A stretch of 64,000 nt of DNA from Noviherbaspirillum pedocola. GTDB lineage: Bacteria > Pseudomonadota > Gammaproteobacteria > Burkholderiales > Burkholderiaceae_D. The stretch lies in NCBI RefSeq assembly GCF_016632335.1, contig NZ_JAEPBG010000025.1, positions 1-64,000 on the forward strand, in the 5' to 3' direction. Below, piece by piece: positions 17,410 to 27,538 of this stretch. The first letter of the stretch is position 1. Each line of letters opens with the position of its first letter. The notes below the pieces were generated by a model. It did not search any database, had not been told where the DNA came from, and saw only the letters and a program-made list of their open reading frames with translations. A program made the position numbers and the translations under genes.

Positions 17410-18828
17410 ATGAATAATCGTCAGGCACTGTTTCTTGAAGGACCGATCCCGCGTGCGCTGCTCTCCCTGGCGCTTCCCATCATCCTCGCCAACATCCTCC
17501 AAACCGGCTATCAATTAACCGACGCATTTTGGGTCGGCAGGCTCGGCGCGTCAGCTGTTGCAGCTATTTCAGTGAGCTTTCCCGTAACCTTTCTGGTTAT
17601 TGCGCTGGGTTCCGGCCTGGCTATGGCGGGTGCGACGCTCACCTCCCAGTACATGGGAGCGGGCCGACAGGACATGGTCAATCATGTAGCTGCACAAACG
17701 ATGCTCATGGTACTCATCACCTCGATGTTTTTCGGCGCTCTCGGTTACATTCTGTCTCCGTATCTTCTGGAGCTGCTCGGTGTAGCGCCGGAAGTCTATG
17801 CCGGCGCCCTTGGCTTCATGCGCGTCTCCTTCATCGGCATCATCTTCGTGTTCACCTATGCGATGTTCCAAGCGCTGATGCGCGGCGTCGGACAGACGAA
17901 GATTCCACTCTACATCGTCATCGGCACGGTCCTGCTGAATTTCGCGCTGGATCCGCTCTTCATTTTCGGATGGGGGCCGGTGCCAGGACAAGGCGTCATG
18001 GGTGCCGCATTCGCGACGCTGGTGACCCAGGCGCTGGCGAGCGTCATCGGGATCGCCGTCTTCCTACGCGGGCGGCATGGCATCCAGTTACAATGGCGGG
18101 CATTCGCGCCCGACCTTCAATACATTAAACGCGCCTTTTTTCTCGGCCTGCCGGGATCTGTCGAATTGTCCACCCGTGGACTTGGGCTGACCGTCATGTC
18201 GTTTCTGGTATCGAGTTTCGGCACCCTGACCATCGCCGCCTATGGCGTCGGTTCGAACGTTCTCCAGGTCGTGACGATTCCCGTGATGGGGATGTCGATG
18301 GCGGTATCAACGCTGGTCGGCCAGAATATCGGCGCTGGCAAGATTGACCGCGCAGCGCGTGTGGCGCAGCTTGGCGCACTCCTGAGCTTTTGCCTCCTCA
18401 CCCTGCTCGGTATTGTTGCGTGGTTATGCGCGCCATGGCTGGTGCGCTTTTTTATTCCGGATGATGCCAGTGTCATCGCCGAAGGCGCGCATTTCATTCG
18501 CATCATGTGCTTGGCATGGGGCGGTATCGGAATTCAGCTTTGCATCGTGTCGGCCTTCCGCGCCTCCGGCAACATGCTCATTGCCATGATCATCGCAATG
18601 GTTTCGCAATGGATGATTCAGTTTCCGCTTGCGTATGTACTGTCCAAGCACACCATGCTGCATGCGCAAGGAATCTGGTGGTCGTTCCCGGTCACCAATC
18701 TGGCGGTCTCCCTTATTTCAATCTGCTGGTTCGCTCGAGGCACCTGGAAAGACGGCCGTCTGACTGAAGAAGACAAGCAGGTTGTCCAAACGACCGATGA
18801 AACGATTCTCGATGAGGGGATTCACTAA
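17410..18828 (+). CDS. MATE-family multidrug/metabolite exporter
   Basis: A 472-residue inner-membrane protein with 12 predicted helices in two MatE repeats. The first begins PIPRALLSLALPIILANILQ and contains QLTDAFWVGRLGASAVAAIS. The second starts near 240 with FFLGLPGSVELSTRGLGLTV. MATE pumps export cationic compounds by H+ or Na+ antiport. The start ATG 17410 follows CGAAGAAAG. It is preceded by 211 bp without a gene, so it probably has its own promoter. No substrate is indicated. Confidence 0.88.
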   Translation: MNNRQALFLEGPIPRALLSLALPIILANILQTGYQLTDAFWVGRLGASAVAAISVSFPVTFLVIALGSGLAMAGATLTSQYMGAGRQDMVNHVAAQTMLMVLITSMFFGALGYILSPYLLELLGVAPEVYAGALGFMRVSFIGIIFVFTYAMFQALMRGVGQTKIPLYIVIGTVLLNFALDPLFIFGWGPVPGQGVMGAAFATLVTQALASVIGIAVFLRGRHGIQLQWRAFAPDLQYIKRAFFLGLPGSVELSTRGLGLTVMSFLVSSFGTLTIAAYGVGSNVLQVVTIPVMGMSMAVSTLVGQNIGAGKIDRAARVAQLGALLSFCLLTLLGIVAWLCAPWLVRFFIPDDASVIAEGAHFIRIMCLAWGGIGIQLCIVSAFRASGNMLIAMIIAMVSQWMIQFPLAYVLSKHTMLHAQGIWWSFPVTNLAVSLISICWFARGTWKDGRLTEEDKQVVQTTDETILDEGIH

Positions 18829-19524
18829 TCGAAAAAAGATCCGGCCAGTCCAACCGCTCGTACGATTTGACGATGTAACGACGCAGCGTCAAGCTGAGTG
18901 ATAATTCCCCACCTCGTACCCGTACCGCGTCCACCCATTGTATGGGTCGACTGAGTTATTCCCTCAGTATCCCCGCATCGAAAACCAGCACCCCTTCGCA
19001 TTCCGGCAGTACCGTCAGTGGGTTTACGTATGCTTCGCCCACACCCGATTCCGGTTTCATGGCAAGTTAAGATAATGAGGATATTGCCTTGGAAAGGTGT
19101 CTAAATCTCCACGTCTCTCACCCTGTAAACCAGTTACAGTCTGCAATGACCATATATGTGATGCTGCGGCGGGAAGACTCGCGAGACAACATAAGCGGAT
19201 ATATCGACTCTATGAGCAGGAAGGCTCGTCATTGCGTTTTAAGTGAACCAATCGGATGCAAAAGGCTATTTCCAGCTTTGGCAACATGCTCTATATCAAT
19301 TCAACAACCCTGCGAAGCAATATTGATTCAGCTCGTCAAAAAGGGTTTTAGTATTCTCGCCCCTGTCGTTTAGAGTCTTTTATGAGGTTATATATCAAAT
19401 TTATTTTGGCATCGAATGATTAATTAATATGGCTTAAATTTATGCGAGCTTTGTGAATAATAGTCGTTGTGGTCGTTCTTGTCATAATGTATAATTTTTA
19501 ATGCGCTAGAAATTATAATTACCT
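18829..19524. other. Gene-poor stretch with an AT-rich segment
   Basis: On the minus strand at 18829-19060 a frame with one internal TAA reads AYVNPLTVLPECEGVLVFDAG and GGELSLSLTLRRYIVKSYER. This looks like a decayed protein end but is not recognised. The segment 19376-19530 is markedly AT-rich compared with its surroundings. A 94-residue frame at 19089-19373 has no recognisable features. Confidence 0.35.
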
Positions 19525-19734
19525 ACTAGGCGTGCCTGTGCGAGCCGGGAGCAACTGGTCCCGAACTCGGATAGGTTCAGGTCACCGTGCCGCAGACGAT
19601 GGCGGTCTTGTTCGGCACGCGCCCGCGGTGCGTCGCAGCACATCGTCAATTCCATGCTGACGAAAGCTCTCCACGGTTTCGCTCTTGGCCGGGTTCCTTG
19701 TCGTTATGTTCCCATGCAGCCGAGCTTCATTCAT
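19525..19734 (-). pseudogene. AMP-forming acyl-CoA ligase, N-terminal remnant
   Basis: From ATG 19734 the frame reads ...ETVESFRQHGIDDVLRRTAG, shifts, and continues VPNKTAIVCGTVT, a stop where Trp is expected, TY, then after another shift EFGTSCSRLAQARL. This is the start of an acyl-CoA/fatty-acid ligase, where D.L.R.A...PDKTAIV.G...WTY.E is typical. It is truncated at the AT-rich segment. The adjacent enoyl-CoA hydratase pseudogene ends 10 bp upstream, as in an operon. Confidence 0.5.
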
Positions 19735-19743
19735 GTTGCCGGA

Positions 19744-20531
19744 TCAGTGCCCATCGAAGCGCGCGGGCCGCCTGCCGAAGTCGGCGGAAATGCCTTCAGC
19801 GAAATCGCTGCTTTCCGTACAAGCGTTGAACTTCTCAGCGTCTGCGTCCAGCTGTGCTTGCAAATCGTGGTTATGACGAGCGCAAATCAAATGCTTGAGG
19901 CAGTCCAGAACAGGTGCCGGGCCGTCGGCTAGCTAATGCGCCAGCGGTCAGTCCCTTCCTGAAGTTCTTTCACTGGCACCACGCGGTTCACCGGTCCGCG
20001 ATGCAGCGCCTGCGGGGCATCAGGTGTATCTCCCAGCAGGGCGATCTCCATTGGCTTACGCACGCTGACTAGACGCGGTAAGGCCCATGAGGTGCCGCAG
20101 TCGGCGCTTGTGCCAACGTTGACGTAGGCCAGTTTGAAGCGCGTTCCCTCTGCGGCAATGGCAAGATCGCAGGCGCGCGCTACACCCATGCCTCCGCCGG
20201 CCACCACGCCATGCAGGCTTGCCAGTACCGCCGCCCTCATCACCGTGAGCAGTCCGATGCCGCCGTGCATTGCGGCGATGAGTTCGCGTGCCGTTCCCAC
20301 TAGGTTTTCCCTGATAGCGGCAAGGTCACCGCCAGCGACGAAGGCACGCCCTTCCCCGCTGATGACTACGGCCCGTACGCCGTCATTGTCATGAGCGGAT
20401 CTGCAGGCGGCGAGAAGGGCATGAGCGGTTGGTATGTCGAGGGCGTTCACAACGAGTGGCGGTTGAAGCGGATATGCGCCACACGGCCGTCGCCAGTAGC
20501 GTAGTGGGACGCTGCTCTTGGAAACACCCAT
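19744..20531 (-). pseudogene. Enoyl-CoA hydratase/isomerase, frameshifted
   Basis: Crotonase segments lie in three frames: GDGRVAHIRFNR, then VNALDIPTAHALLAACRSA, the oxyanion-hole region ISGEGRAFVAGGDL and LASLHGVVAGGGMGVARACD, and after a further shift DLQAQLDADAEKFNACTES and DFAEGISADFGRRPARFDGH, stopping at 19744. The C-terminal pattern E.FA.C..S.DF.EG..AF..KR.. is standard for the family. At least three frameshifts make it non-functional. Confidence 0.75.
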
Positions 20532-21125
20532 GCTTCGTCCTGGTAAGTGAGGTAATACGGGAGCGTGTATCCGTGCACCGCCTTCGCCTTGCCGAGCCCG
20601 TTGCGCGCGAGCACGAAGATGTACCTCGTACGGTCCAATGATGAATCGCATCGCGCGTCCTCAGGCTCGGCAATCTCCCAGCCCGTGTTGGCGTTGGGAA
20701 GGCGTAGCCGCGCGCTCGGTCGCGAACATCGTCTTAAGCGACGACTCAACGCTGCGGCGGCGCATGTGCGCCGAATCGTCGCTTAAGACGAGGCGCAGGC
20801 CGTGGTACGCCGTGACAATCCTTCCAACAGCAATTCGTAAGGTATACGGAACACGTTGAAGAATTTCATCCGTTCGACACGCTGTCGGCAAGGCGCGATG
20901 CGACAAGTGCCGAGGCCTGCCGTTCGCATGCGCGGGCTGCGGGTCGCCGCGCCCATTTGCCCTGCTGGCTACGCATATCGCTCGGCTGCATTCACGGAAG
21001 ACGCCGGATCAACACGTGGGGACGAAAATGGGAACACGCCTTAGGAAAAGGCAGGCAAAGTGCTGCCTCATCTTCGAGCGCGGTCGACGAGCCGTGCAAG
21101 CCGATGACCTAAATACCGGCCCGGT
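20532..21125. other. Gene-poor stretch holding a paired operator-like inverted repeat
   Basis: No intact gene. A minus-strand frame (about 20560-20700) reads RTRYIFVLARNGLGKAKAVH and TLPYYLTYQDEAWVFP, unassigned and probably a remnant. The paired palindromes at 20729-20791 are annotated separately. Confidence 0.35.
20729..20791. repeat. Two facing copies of the TCGTC-N6-GACGA palindrome with an inner hairpin
   Basis: TCGTCTTAAGCGACGA (20729-20744) and its exact reverse complement TCGTCGCTTAAGACGA (20776-20791) are separated by 31 bp that contain GGCGCA-TG-TGCGCC. Each copy also fits the TCGTC-N6-GACGA operator consensus seen at 38923, 41048, 48597 and 60147. Together they form a 63-bp cruciform-capable element. 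It may be a double operator of the lost acyl-CoA genes here, or a foldback formed by local inverted duplication. Confidence 0.6.
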
Positions 21126-21578
21126 ATGGGCACGAATGGCATTCAGGCGCTGGATTTGCTGCATAGGAAGATGTGCAAGGAAGAAGGTTGCGCATTCCAG
21201 CTGTTGGCTTCCGCGCATGGTCGACACAATTCAGGGCACCGCGGCACAACTCTTCTTACGGCGCATGCCTTGGCCGTGCGCGCCGCGCTTGACGCTTCGC
21301 TGGCCGCGACAGAGTCCACGTGGACCAACGCCTCGCCGACAGAAGCGCTGGCAAATGCCACACCTTACATGCAGTGCTTTGGCCATGTGGTTATTGCCTG
21401 ACTATGGCTCGATGTCGCGCTGGCTGTGGAAGGCATTGCCGACGATGCGCTGCGCCACGGCAAGCTCGCTGACGTGCGCTACTTTCATCATTACGAATTG
21501 CAGAAGATCCACGCCTTGCTAGGTGTGACCGTAATTAGATCCAGGACCTTCCTGGACACCGATCCGGAATGGCTGTGA
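21126..21578 (+). pseudogene. Acyl-CoA dehydrogenase, C-terminal domain remnant
   Basis: One frame encodes GTNGIQALDLLHRKM, an LTAHALAVRAALDASLAATE segment, ALANATPYMQCFGHVVIA, a TGA at 21399-21401 (expected TGG), LWLDVALAVEGIADDALRHG, RYFHHYELQKIHALLGV and a stop at 21576. GTNGIQALDLxGRK followed by the helical C-terminal extension is typical of the long acyl-CoA dehydrogenase subfamily (about 590 residues). Only the last quarter remains, and a single nonsense codon interrupts it. Confidence 0.75.
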
Positions 21579-21604
21579 AGCCGAACGCAAAGGAGGAAGC
21601 GCCA

Positions 21605-22399
21605 ATGAAAGCGAGGACTGTACAAGCGTTATTCGATTTGAGCGGCCGCACCGCGCTGGTAACCGGCGGCTCCCGCGGGCTAGGGCTGCAGATGGCGCAT
21701 GCGCTAGGAGAAGCCGGCGCCAGCGTGATGATCAGCGCGCGCAAGGCGGATGAGCTGGAGAAAGCGGCAGTCGAGCTCCGTACCGGAGGCATCGACGTTG
21801 CCACCAGTGTTGCCGACGTCAGCCGGCATGCGGATGTCATGGCACTGACCGATGCGGCATTGCAGGCATTCGGCCATGTCGACATTCTCGTCAACAATGC
21901 CGGCACCACTTGGGGCGCGCCCGCCGAGGAGTTTTCACTCGAAGCCTGGGACAAGGTGATGAATTTGAATGTGCGGGGACTGTTTTTGCTGACCCGCGAA
22001 ATCGGCAAGCGAAGCATGATTCCCCGGCGCAGCGGCAGGATCATCAATATCGCGTCGGTCGCGGCGCTGGGGGGCAACATCAAGCTGATGCAGGCGGTCG
22101 GCTACAACACCAGCAAGGGGGCGGTGCTCACCTTCACCCGTTGCCTCGCAGCGGAATGGGGTCGCTACGGCATCAATGTCAATGCCATCGGACCGGGCGT
22201 CTTCCCGAGCAAGATGGCCAACGGCATGATTGAGCAGGTGGGCGCGGAAAACGTCAGGGACAACATCCCCCTAAACCGAATGGGGGACGATGAAGATTTG
22301 AAGGGCCCACTGCTACTGCTGGCTAGCGATGCGGGCAAGCACATGTCGGGCGTGTTCATTCCGGTGGATGGAGGGGCATCGGCGGTTATCGCGGGCTAG
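21605..22399 (+). CDS. Short-chain dehydrogenase/reductase (SDR)
   Basis: 264 residues from ATG 21605, which follows a strong AAAGGAGGA ribosome site; the frame is open further upstream but without a comparable site. Rossmann motif TGGSRGLG (about 18-25), NNAG at the beta-4 strand, catalytic Ser and Tyr-x-x-x-Lys (YNTSKG) and the PGVFPSKM segment are all present. Family members reduce 3-oxoacyl or oxidise 3-hydroxyacyl thioesters or other alcohols. It is intact within a zone of broken acyl-CoA genes, 27 bp downstream of an acyl-CoA dehydrogenase remnant, so a role in the same former pathway is likely. Confidence 0.85.
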   Translation: MKARTVQALFDLSGRTALVTGGSRGLGLQMAHALGEAGASVMISARKADELEKAAVELRTGGIDVATSVADVSRHADVMALTDAALQAFGHVDILVNNAGTTWGAPAEEFSLEAWDKVMNLNVRGLFLLTREIGKRSMIPRRSGRIINIASVAALGGNIKLMQAVGYNTSKGAVLTFTRCLAAEWGRYGINVNAIGPGVFPSKMANGMIEQVGAENVRDNIPLNRMGDDEDLKGPLLLLASDAGKHMSGVFIPVDGGASAVIAG

Positions 22400-22652
22400 A
22401 GCCTATCCGGTTCACCGGTTAGATGCTGCAGGACGGTTGATCAGAACCATGCCAACTCTGCAGCAAACACCAATCGGGCGGCCGAGCCTCGGCACGTTCG
22501 CAGTGATCCGGAAAAATCATTGCTTGCGACGAGGCCGGGCATGGCTGCCCGGCAGAAAATCGGTGATATGAACGGTCCGGGAAGCGCGGCAGGCAATCTG
22601 GCCCGCGGGATCCTGCTGAACCACACACATACAATCACTGAGGAAAAACCTG

Positions 22653-23618
<966 letters not shown>

Positions 23619-23768
23619 GTGCAGCGATCCGGATTGGCCGTCCCGCATGCAAGAAACTTCGACCGGATCAGGAGACTGGCGGTATCACCTAACGGAGCAC
23701 CTAACTTGGCTATACCGGCAGGCCGCGCAGCGCTGCTGATGGACTTTTAAGGATTGCTGATTGTCGGC

Positions 23769-24651
23769 TCAAGCAGCCTGCCGGTCGACCCTCCGCAGAT
23801 GGCGGTCGACCGGGCCGAACAGGCCTTCCAGCACGGTGGCCCGCTTGAAGAACTGGCCAATCGCCAGTTCATCGGTCATGTCCATGCTGCCATGAATTTG
23901 CTCCGCATTCTGGCCGATGAAGCGGCACGCCTGTCTGACTGTTACCTTGGCGGACGATACAGCAAGGCGGCGCACCAGTTCCGGCTCGCCCGGCATGCCA
24001 ATTGTCGGCTGCGTCACGGCTGATGGCTTTTCCAGATGCATCAGCATGTCGGCCATTCGGTGCTGCAGGACTTGGAACGAAGAAATCGGCACGCCGAACT
24101 GCATGCGTTCGCGTGCATAGTGCACCGTATCCCGGTAAATCCAGCGCAGCACGCCCGCCGCTTCGGCGCATGCGGCAAGCGTAGCATCGTCGACCGCGCG
24201 TTCGATCAGCGGCAGTGCATCGCCATCATGCAAGATAGCATTAACCGGCAACCTCACATCCTCACAAAAGAGTCCGGCGCCGCGGCCGCCGACCACCAGC
24301 GGATAGTCGTGGCTGCGCACGCCGGCAGCGTCGCGTGCTACCAATGCCAGCGACATCCCGTCAGCTTCGCGCTGGCCACTCCGCTGCGCGCTGTGACGAG
24401 GTAATGGCTGGCCTACGGCGCGCCGCACATAACTGCCTGGTGGCCGGGCATGACATACCCTGATCCGTCGCGCTTCAACAATGTATTGAGGTCGACTAAG
24501 TCATAGCGGCCTTGCCGTTCGGCATGCGCAAATGCCAGCATGGCATTGCCGGCGATGATCTGCTCCAGCAGGCCGCACGCGGCCGGCGTGTCGGCGCTCG
24601 CCAAGAAGCCGCCGCCGTTTATCACGGTCGACAGGTAAGGCTCGCCGGTAA
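23769..24651 (-). pseudogene. Acyl-CoA dehydrogenase, fused by deletion to a crotonase fragment
   Basis: Begins inside the N-terminal helical domain (GEPYLSTVINGGGFLASADT, GLLEQIIAGNAMLAFAHAER) without a start of its own. It shifts near 24420 and continues SLALVARDAAGVRSHDY, ARERMQFGVPISSFQVLQHR, RQACRFIGQNAEQIHGSMDM and stops at 23769. HG..MT.E..IG.Y.KR is the usual C-terminal motif of this subfamily. The first 60 or so residues are missing and the upstream sequence is the crotonase pseudogene, so a deletion joined two genes. Confidence 0.75.
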
Positions 24652-25168
24652 GGACTGGTCAGCCAGCCCCATGGCAGCGGCTTCGCGTCCGGCATAGGTC
24701 GCGAGGTCATCACTATTTCTCGCGCCTTTGATGGGCCAATGTGGCGCGGCAGCCGGTGGCTCCGCCCCCATACCGGCGTCAATACCCACTTGGCGTGGGT
24801 GTCCGCGAACTTCGCCGATGAGGCGACAATGATGTCAACGACCAGGGCCAGCCCCAGCGCACCGGTGTAACACTGGCCATCCGCGGCAGTGATCACTGGC
24901 TGCGGCAGGTTAGCAAGCTGCTCGACCGGCTGGCAGTGCCGGATGAGGTTCTCCATGCCTTCCCCTTCGCGGATGTCCGACAGGTGGTGACCTGCGGAAA
25001 AGCACCTGCCTGCGCCACGCATGACAACCAAACCGATGCGGTCGGTGCAATGTTTGGAAAGCCGCTCGCACATCGCCAAGTCCAGCGCATTTAGTTTGTC
25101 CGGACGGTTCAGCGTCAAGACAGTTAAGCCGTCTGGCCTTTACGGATGATTAAGGTCTCATTGTCCAT
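24652..25168 (-). pseudogene. Enoyl-CoA hydratase, frameshifted and truncated
   Basis: ATG 25168 opens MDNETLIIRKGQTA, a shift and stops follow, then TLNRPDKLNALDLAMCERL, GRCFSAGHHLSDIREGEG, ADGQCYTGALGLALVVDIIV and KAREIVMTSRPM. After a second shift the frame reads MGLADQS and passes into the acyl-CoA dehydrogenase fragment. About the last 80 residues of the crotonase are missing. Confidence 0.72.
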
Positions 25169-25200
25169 ATTGTCTACTCCAAGGATTGTTGTCGGCGGCC

Positions 25201-26402
25201 TTACTCGGCCAGCGAATGCGCGGCAATGATGTTGCGCTGCAGTTCATTGCTTCTAGCATAGATAGAAGCGGCGCGGTCGTTTAGGTACGAAGACATACCC
25301 ATTACGGCCTCTTCCATCAGAGATGCCTTCTCGTGCAGCGAATTGCAGAAGGCCGGGCACGCATGCGCCAGATCGCTCAGATCTCGACCGCCAGTTCGGT
25401 CAGGTTCTGGCGCAGTTCCGAACCGAGCACCTTGCCAATCGACGGCGCAATGCCGGGTGACTGGCCGGCGACCTGAGCCGCCAGCGCGCGCAGTTCCATT
25501 GCCTCCACCGCGTCGACGGCGCATCCGGCGTAAGCCAGCTTGCGGCGACGCTGTCCGCATCGGCAAACACTCGGGCAGCGCTGTTGCATAGCCGACGGCG
25601 GCGCAGCAGGAGCGTTCCGCTATAGCCGCGCTCATACTCCAGCAGATATGTGGCGATGCTCCATCCTTGGTTTTCCTCGGGGATTAGCGACGATGCAAGC
25701 AGCCGCACATTGTCGAAAGACACCTGGTTCAGTTCGTGGCCGCCCGCTAAGCTAATGATGGGATGGGTCCTATGCACGGCACATTCAGATCGAAACACAG
25801 GAAGCTGATGCCTTGCTGGCGCTTGGTGCCCGGGGCCGTGCGCACGAGACAGAAAATCTTGTTGGACCAATGCGCATGGGTGGTCCAGATTTTGGTCCGG
25901 TTAATCATGTAGTCGTCGCCGTCGCGCTCGGCGCGGCGTGCCAGCGAGGCCAAGTCGACCCGGCCTAGGGCTCGGAATAGTCCTGCGCCCAGTAGCCGTC
26001 GCCGTCGCCGTCGCCATTGCGTATACCCGGCAGCCAGCGCTGCTTTTGTTCCTCGCTGCCGAAGGCGATGAGTACAGGCGCCACCATGCGGGTGGCGTTG
26101 GGTGCCAGTACCGGCGCGTCCGCCTCAGCCAGCTCATAAGCTAAAATATAATGCTGTATCGGCGTCCAACCAGTGCCACCGTACTCCAAGGGCCAAAGCG
26201 GAACGCTCTAACTTTGTTTCGCCAGTATGCGGTGCCAGCGAACGACTTTTAGGTAGTCGCTGTATATGCCGGCGCAACGTCGCCCGGTTTCGCGCAGCTC
26301 GGGCATCAATTCACGCGCGAGGAATTGACGCACCGCCGCCCTGAACTCAGCATCCTGCGAATCCAATACCGCGCTCGCGTTTGCATCGTTCAAAGAAGGC
26401 AT
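25201..26402 (-). pseudogene. Acyl-CoA dehydrogenase, multiply frameshifted
   Basis: Pieces in order: SLNDANASAVLDSQDAEFRA and AVRQFLARELMPELRE (N-terminal helices); LEYGGTGWTPIQHYILAYEL; LIAFGSEEQKQRWLPGIRNG; YMINRTKIWTTHAHWSNKIF; FDNVRLLASSLIPEENQGWS; ATYLLEYERGYSG; and the end YLNDRAASIYARSNELQRNI. This is a normal, roughly 400-residue family order with a typical YA.SNE.QR.I.A C-terminus. At least four frameshifts or stops occur. The start region is fused in frame to the end of another dehydrogenase fragment. Confidence 0.78.
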
Positions 26403-26730
26403 GTAGTGGGCGAGGATCTTGGCATCGCCGGTATCGGGTGCCTGACAGCCAGATACCACCGGGCCGAAGCGGGAGCGGCCGAGGATCTCGCTCATGAGCG
26501 CCAGCTTAATCTGGCCAAAGCCGAGACCTCCGGACCGACGTGGCAGACGCACAGCCCGCGCTGCTTTACCTGTGCCTGCAGCGGTCGCACTAGGCGGTCG
26601 TTGGCGGGTTGTGAACGTCCCAGCGGTCGCCCAGCACGTGGTCGAGCGGCTCGACCTCCTCGCGCACGAAGTGTTCGATCCGGTCGAGCTGCTCCTGGAA
26701 TGCCAGGGCCGTATCGAGATCGATCTGCAT
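26403..26730 (-). pseudogene. Acyl-CoA dehydrogenase (ACAD10/11-like), N-terminal fragment
   Basis: ATG 26730 opens MQIDLDTALAFQEQLDRIEH and FVREEVEPLDHVLGDRWDVH. After shifts come RLVRPLQAQVKQRG, SGGLGFGQIKLALMSEILGR and VSGCQAPDTGDAKILAHY. The APDTG..E.LA.YG element and the first helices resemble the ACAD10/11-like enzyme at 62568. The rest was deleted at the junction near 26402, where the next dehydrogenase pseudogene starts. Confidence 0.65.
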
Positions 26731-26821
26731 ACGTGTCTCAGCAGGGTGGTTGGCGTTGCTGCGGGTGAGCGCAGAACCGAGCCGCCGCCGATTTGGGCCG
26801 AGTATGGTGGATTGACAATTA

Positions 26822-26842
26822 AAGCGGATGATTTATCCGCTT
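26822..26842. promoter_or_regulatory. Operator-like palindrome upstream of the TetR gene
   Basis: Perfect 8-bp arms AAGCGGAT and ATCCGCTT flank GATTT. It is 25 bp upstream of the TetR start and overlaps or precedes a TATAAT box at 26847-26852, the expected position for TetR autorepression. Its core ATGATTTAT recurs in the palindrome upstream of the SDR-kinase-dehydrogenase operon (60569-60595). Confidence 0.6.
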
Positions 26843-26867
26843 GCTTTATAATTTTTGAGATGGGATC

Positions 26868-27527
26868 ATGTCAAGCATGAAAGGCGAAGACACCCGAAAT
26901 ATCATCAAGGTCGCAGCGCGGCGCCTATTTGCGCTGCGCGGCATTGACGGCGTATCGGTGCGCGACATTGCCGCAGCAGCCGAGCAACGCAACAGCGGCT
27001 CGATCAACTATTACTTTCGCAGCAAGGAAGCGCTGGTGAGCGAACTGGTGGTCGATGGCGCCAAGGCCATCAACGAGCGCCGCAACGCCATGCTCGATGG
27101 TCTGGAAGCGGCGCGCGGCTCGCTGACCCTGCGCAAGGTGGTGGACGTTCTGGTGCGCTCCACCTTCGGACCGGAAGACGGCCTCGAGGACCATACTTAT
27201 CTGCGCTTCATTGCTTGGCTGCAGATGAACCACCGTGACCTGTTTCTGGCCGCGCTCGACAACACCTGGAACACCGGCTACCAGCGCTGCCTTGCGCACA
27301 TCCGCGCCCTACTCCCGAGTCTGCCGGCAGCAGTGCTCAACCAGCGCTTGGTTTTCATGGGCCTGTACCTCAACGCTACACTGTCGGCGCGCGAGGCCGC
27401 GCTGGATGCGGCCGGCGTCGGCGGGCACGGGTTCTGGGACGCCGCCTACACCATGGACAACCTCACCGATACTGTGCTGGCGCTGCTCGAGGGCAAACCT
27501 TCCGCCGCCACCACCAAGCAACTATAA
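26868..27527 (+). CDS. TetR-family transcriptional regulator
   Basis: 219 residues. The N-terminal HTH is clear: IIKVAARRLFALRGIDGVSV, DIAAAAEQRNSGSINYYFRS and KEALV. The ligand domain is of the type found with fatty-acid/acyl-CoA genes (FALDLDRTWNTGYQR-like: ALDNTWNTGYQRCLAHIRAL). The second ATG at 26877 is an alternative start. It is 11 bp upstream of a nitroreductase gene in the same orientation and has a palindromic operator in its promoter. Likely an acyl-CoA- or aromatic-acid-responsive repressor. Confidence 0.85.
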   Translation: MSSMKGEDTRNIIKVAARRLFALRGIDGVSVRDIAAAAEQRNSGSINYYFRSKEALVSELVVDGAKAINERRNAMLDGLEAARGSLTLRKVVDVLVRSTFGPEDGLEDHTYLRFIAWLQMNHRDLFLAALDNTWNTGYQRCLAHIRALLPSLPAAVLNQRLVFMGLYLNATLSAREAALDAAGVGGHGFWDAAYTMDNLTDTVLALLEGKPSAATTKQL

Positions 27528-27538
27528 GGAACAAGCCT

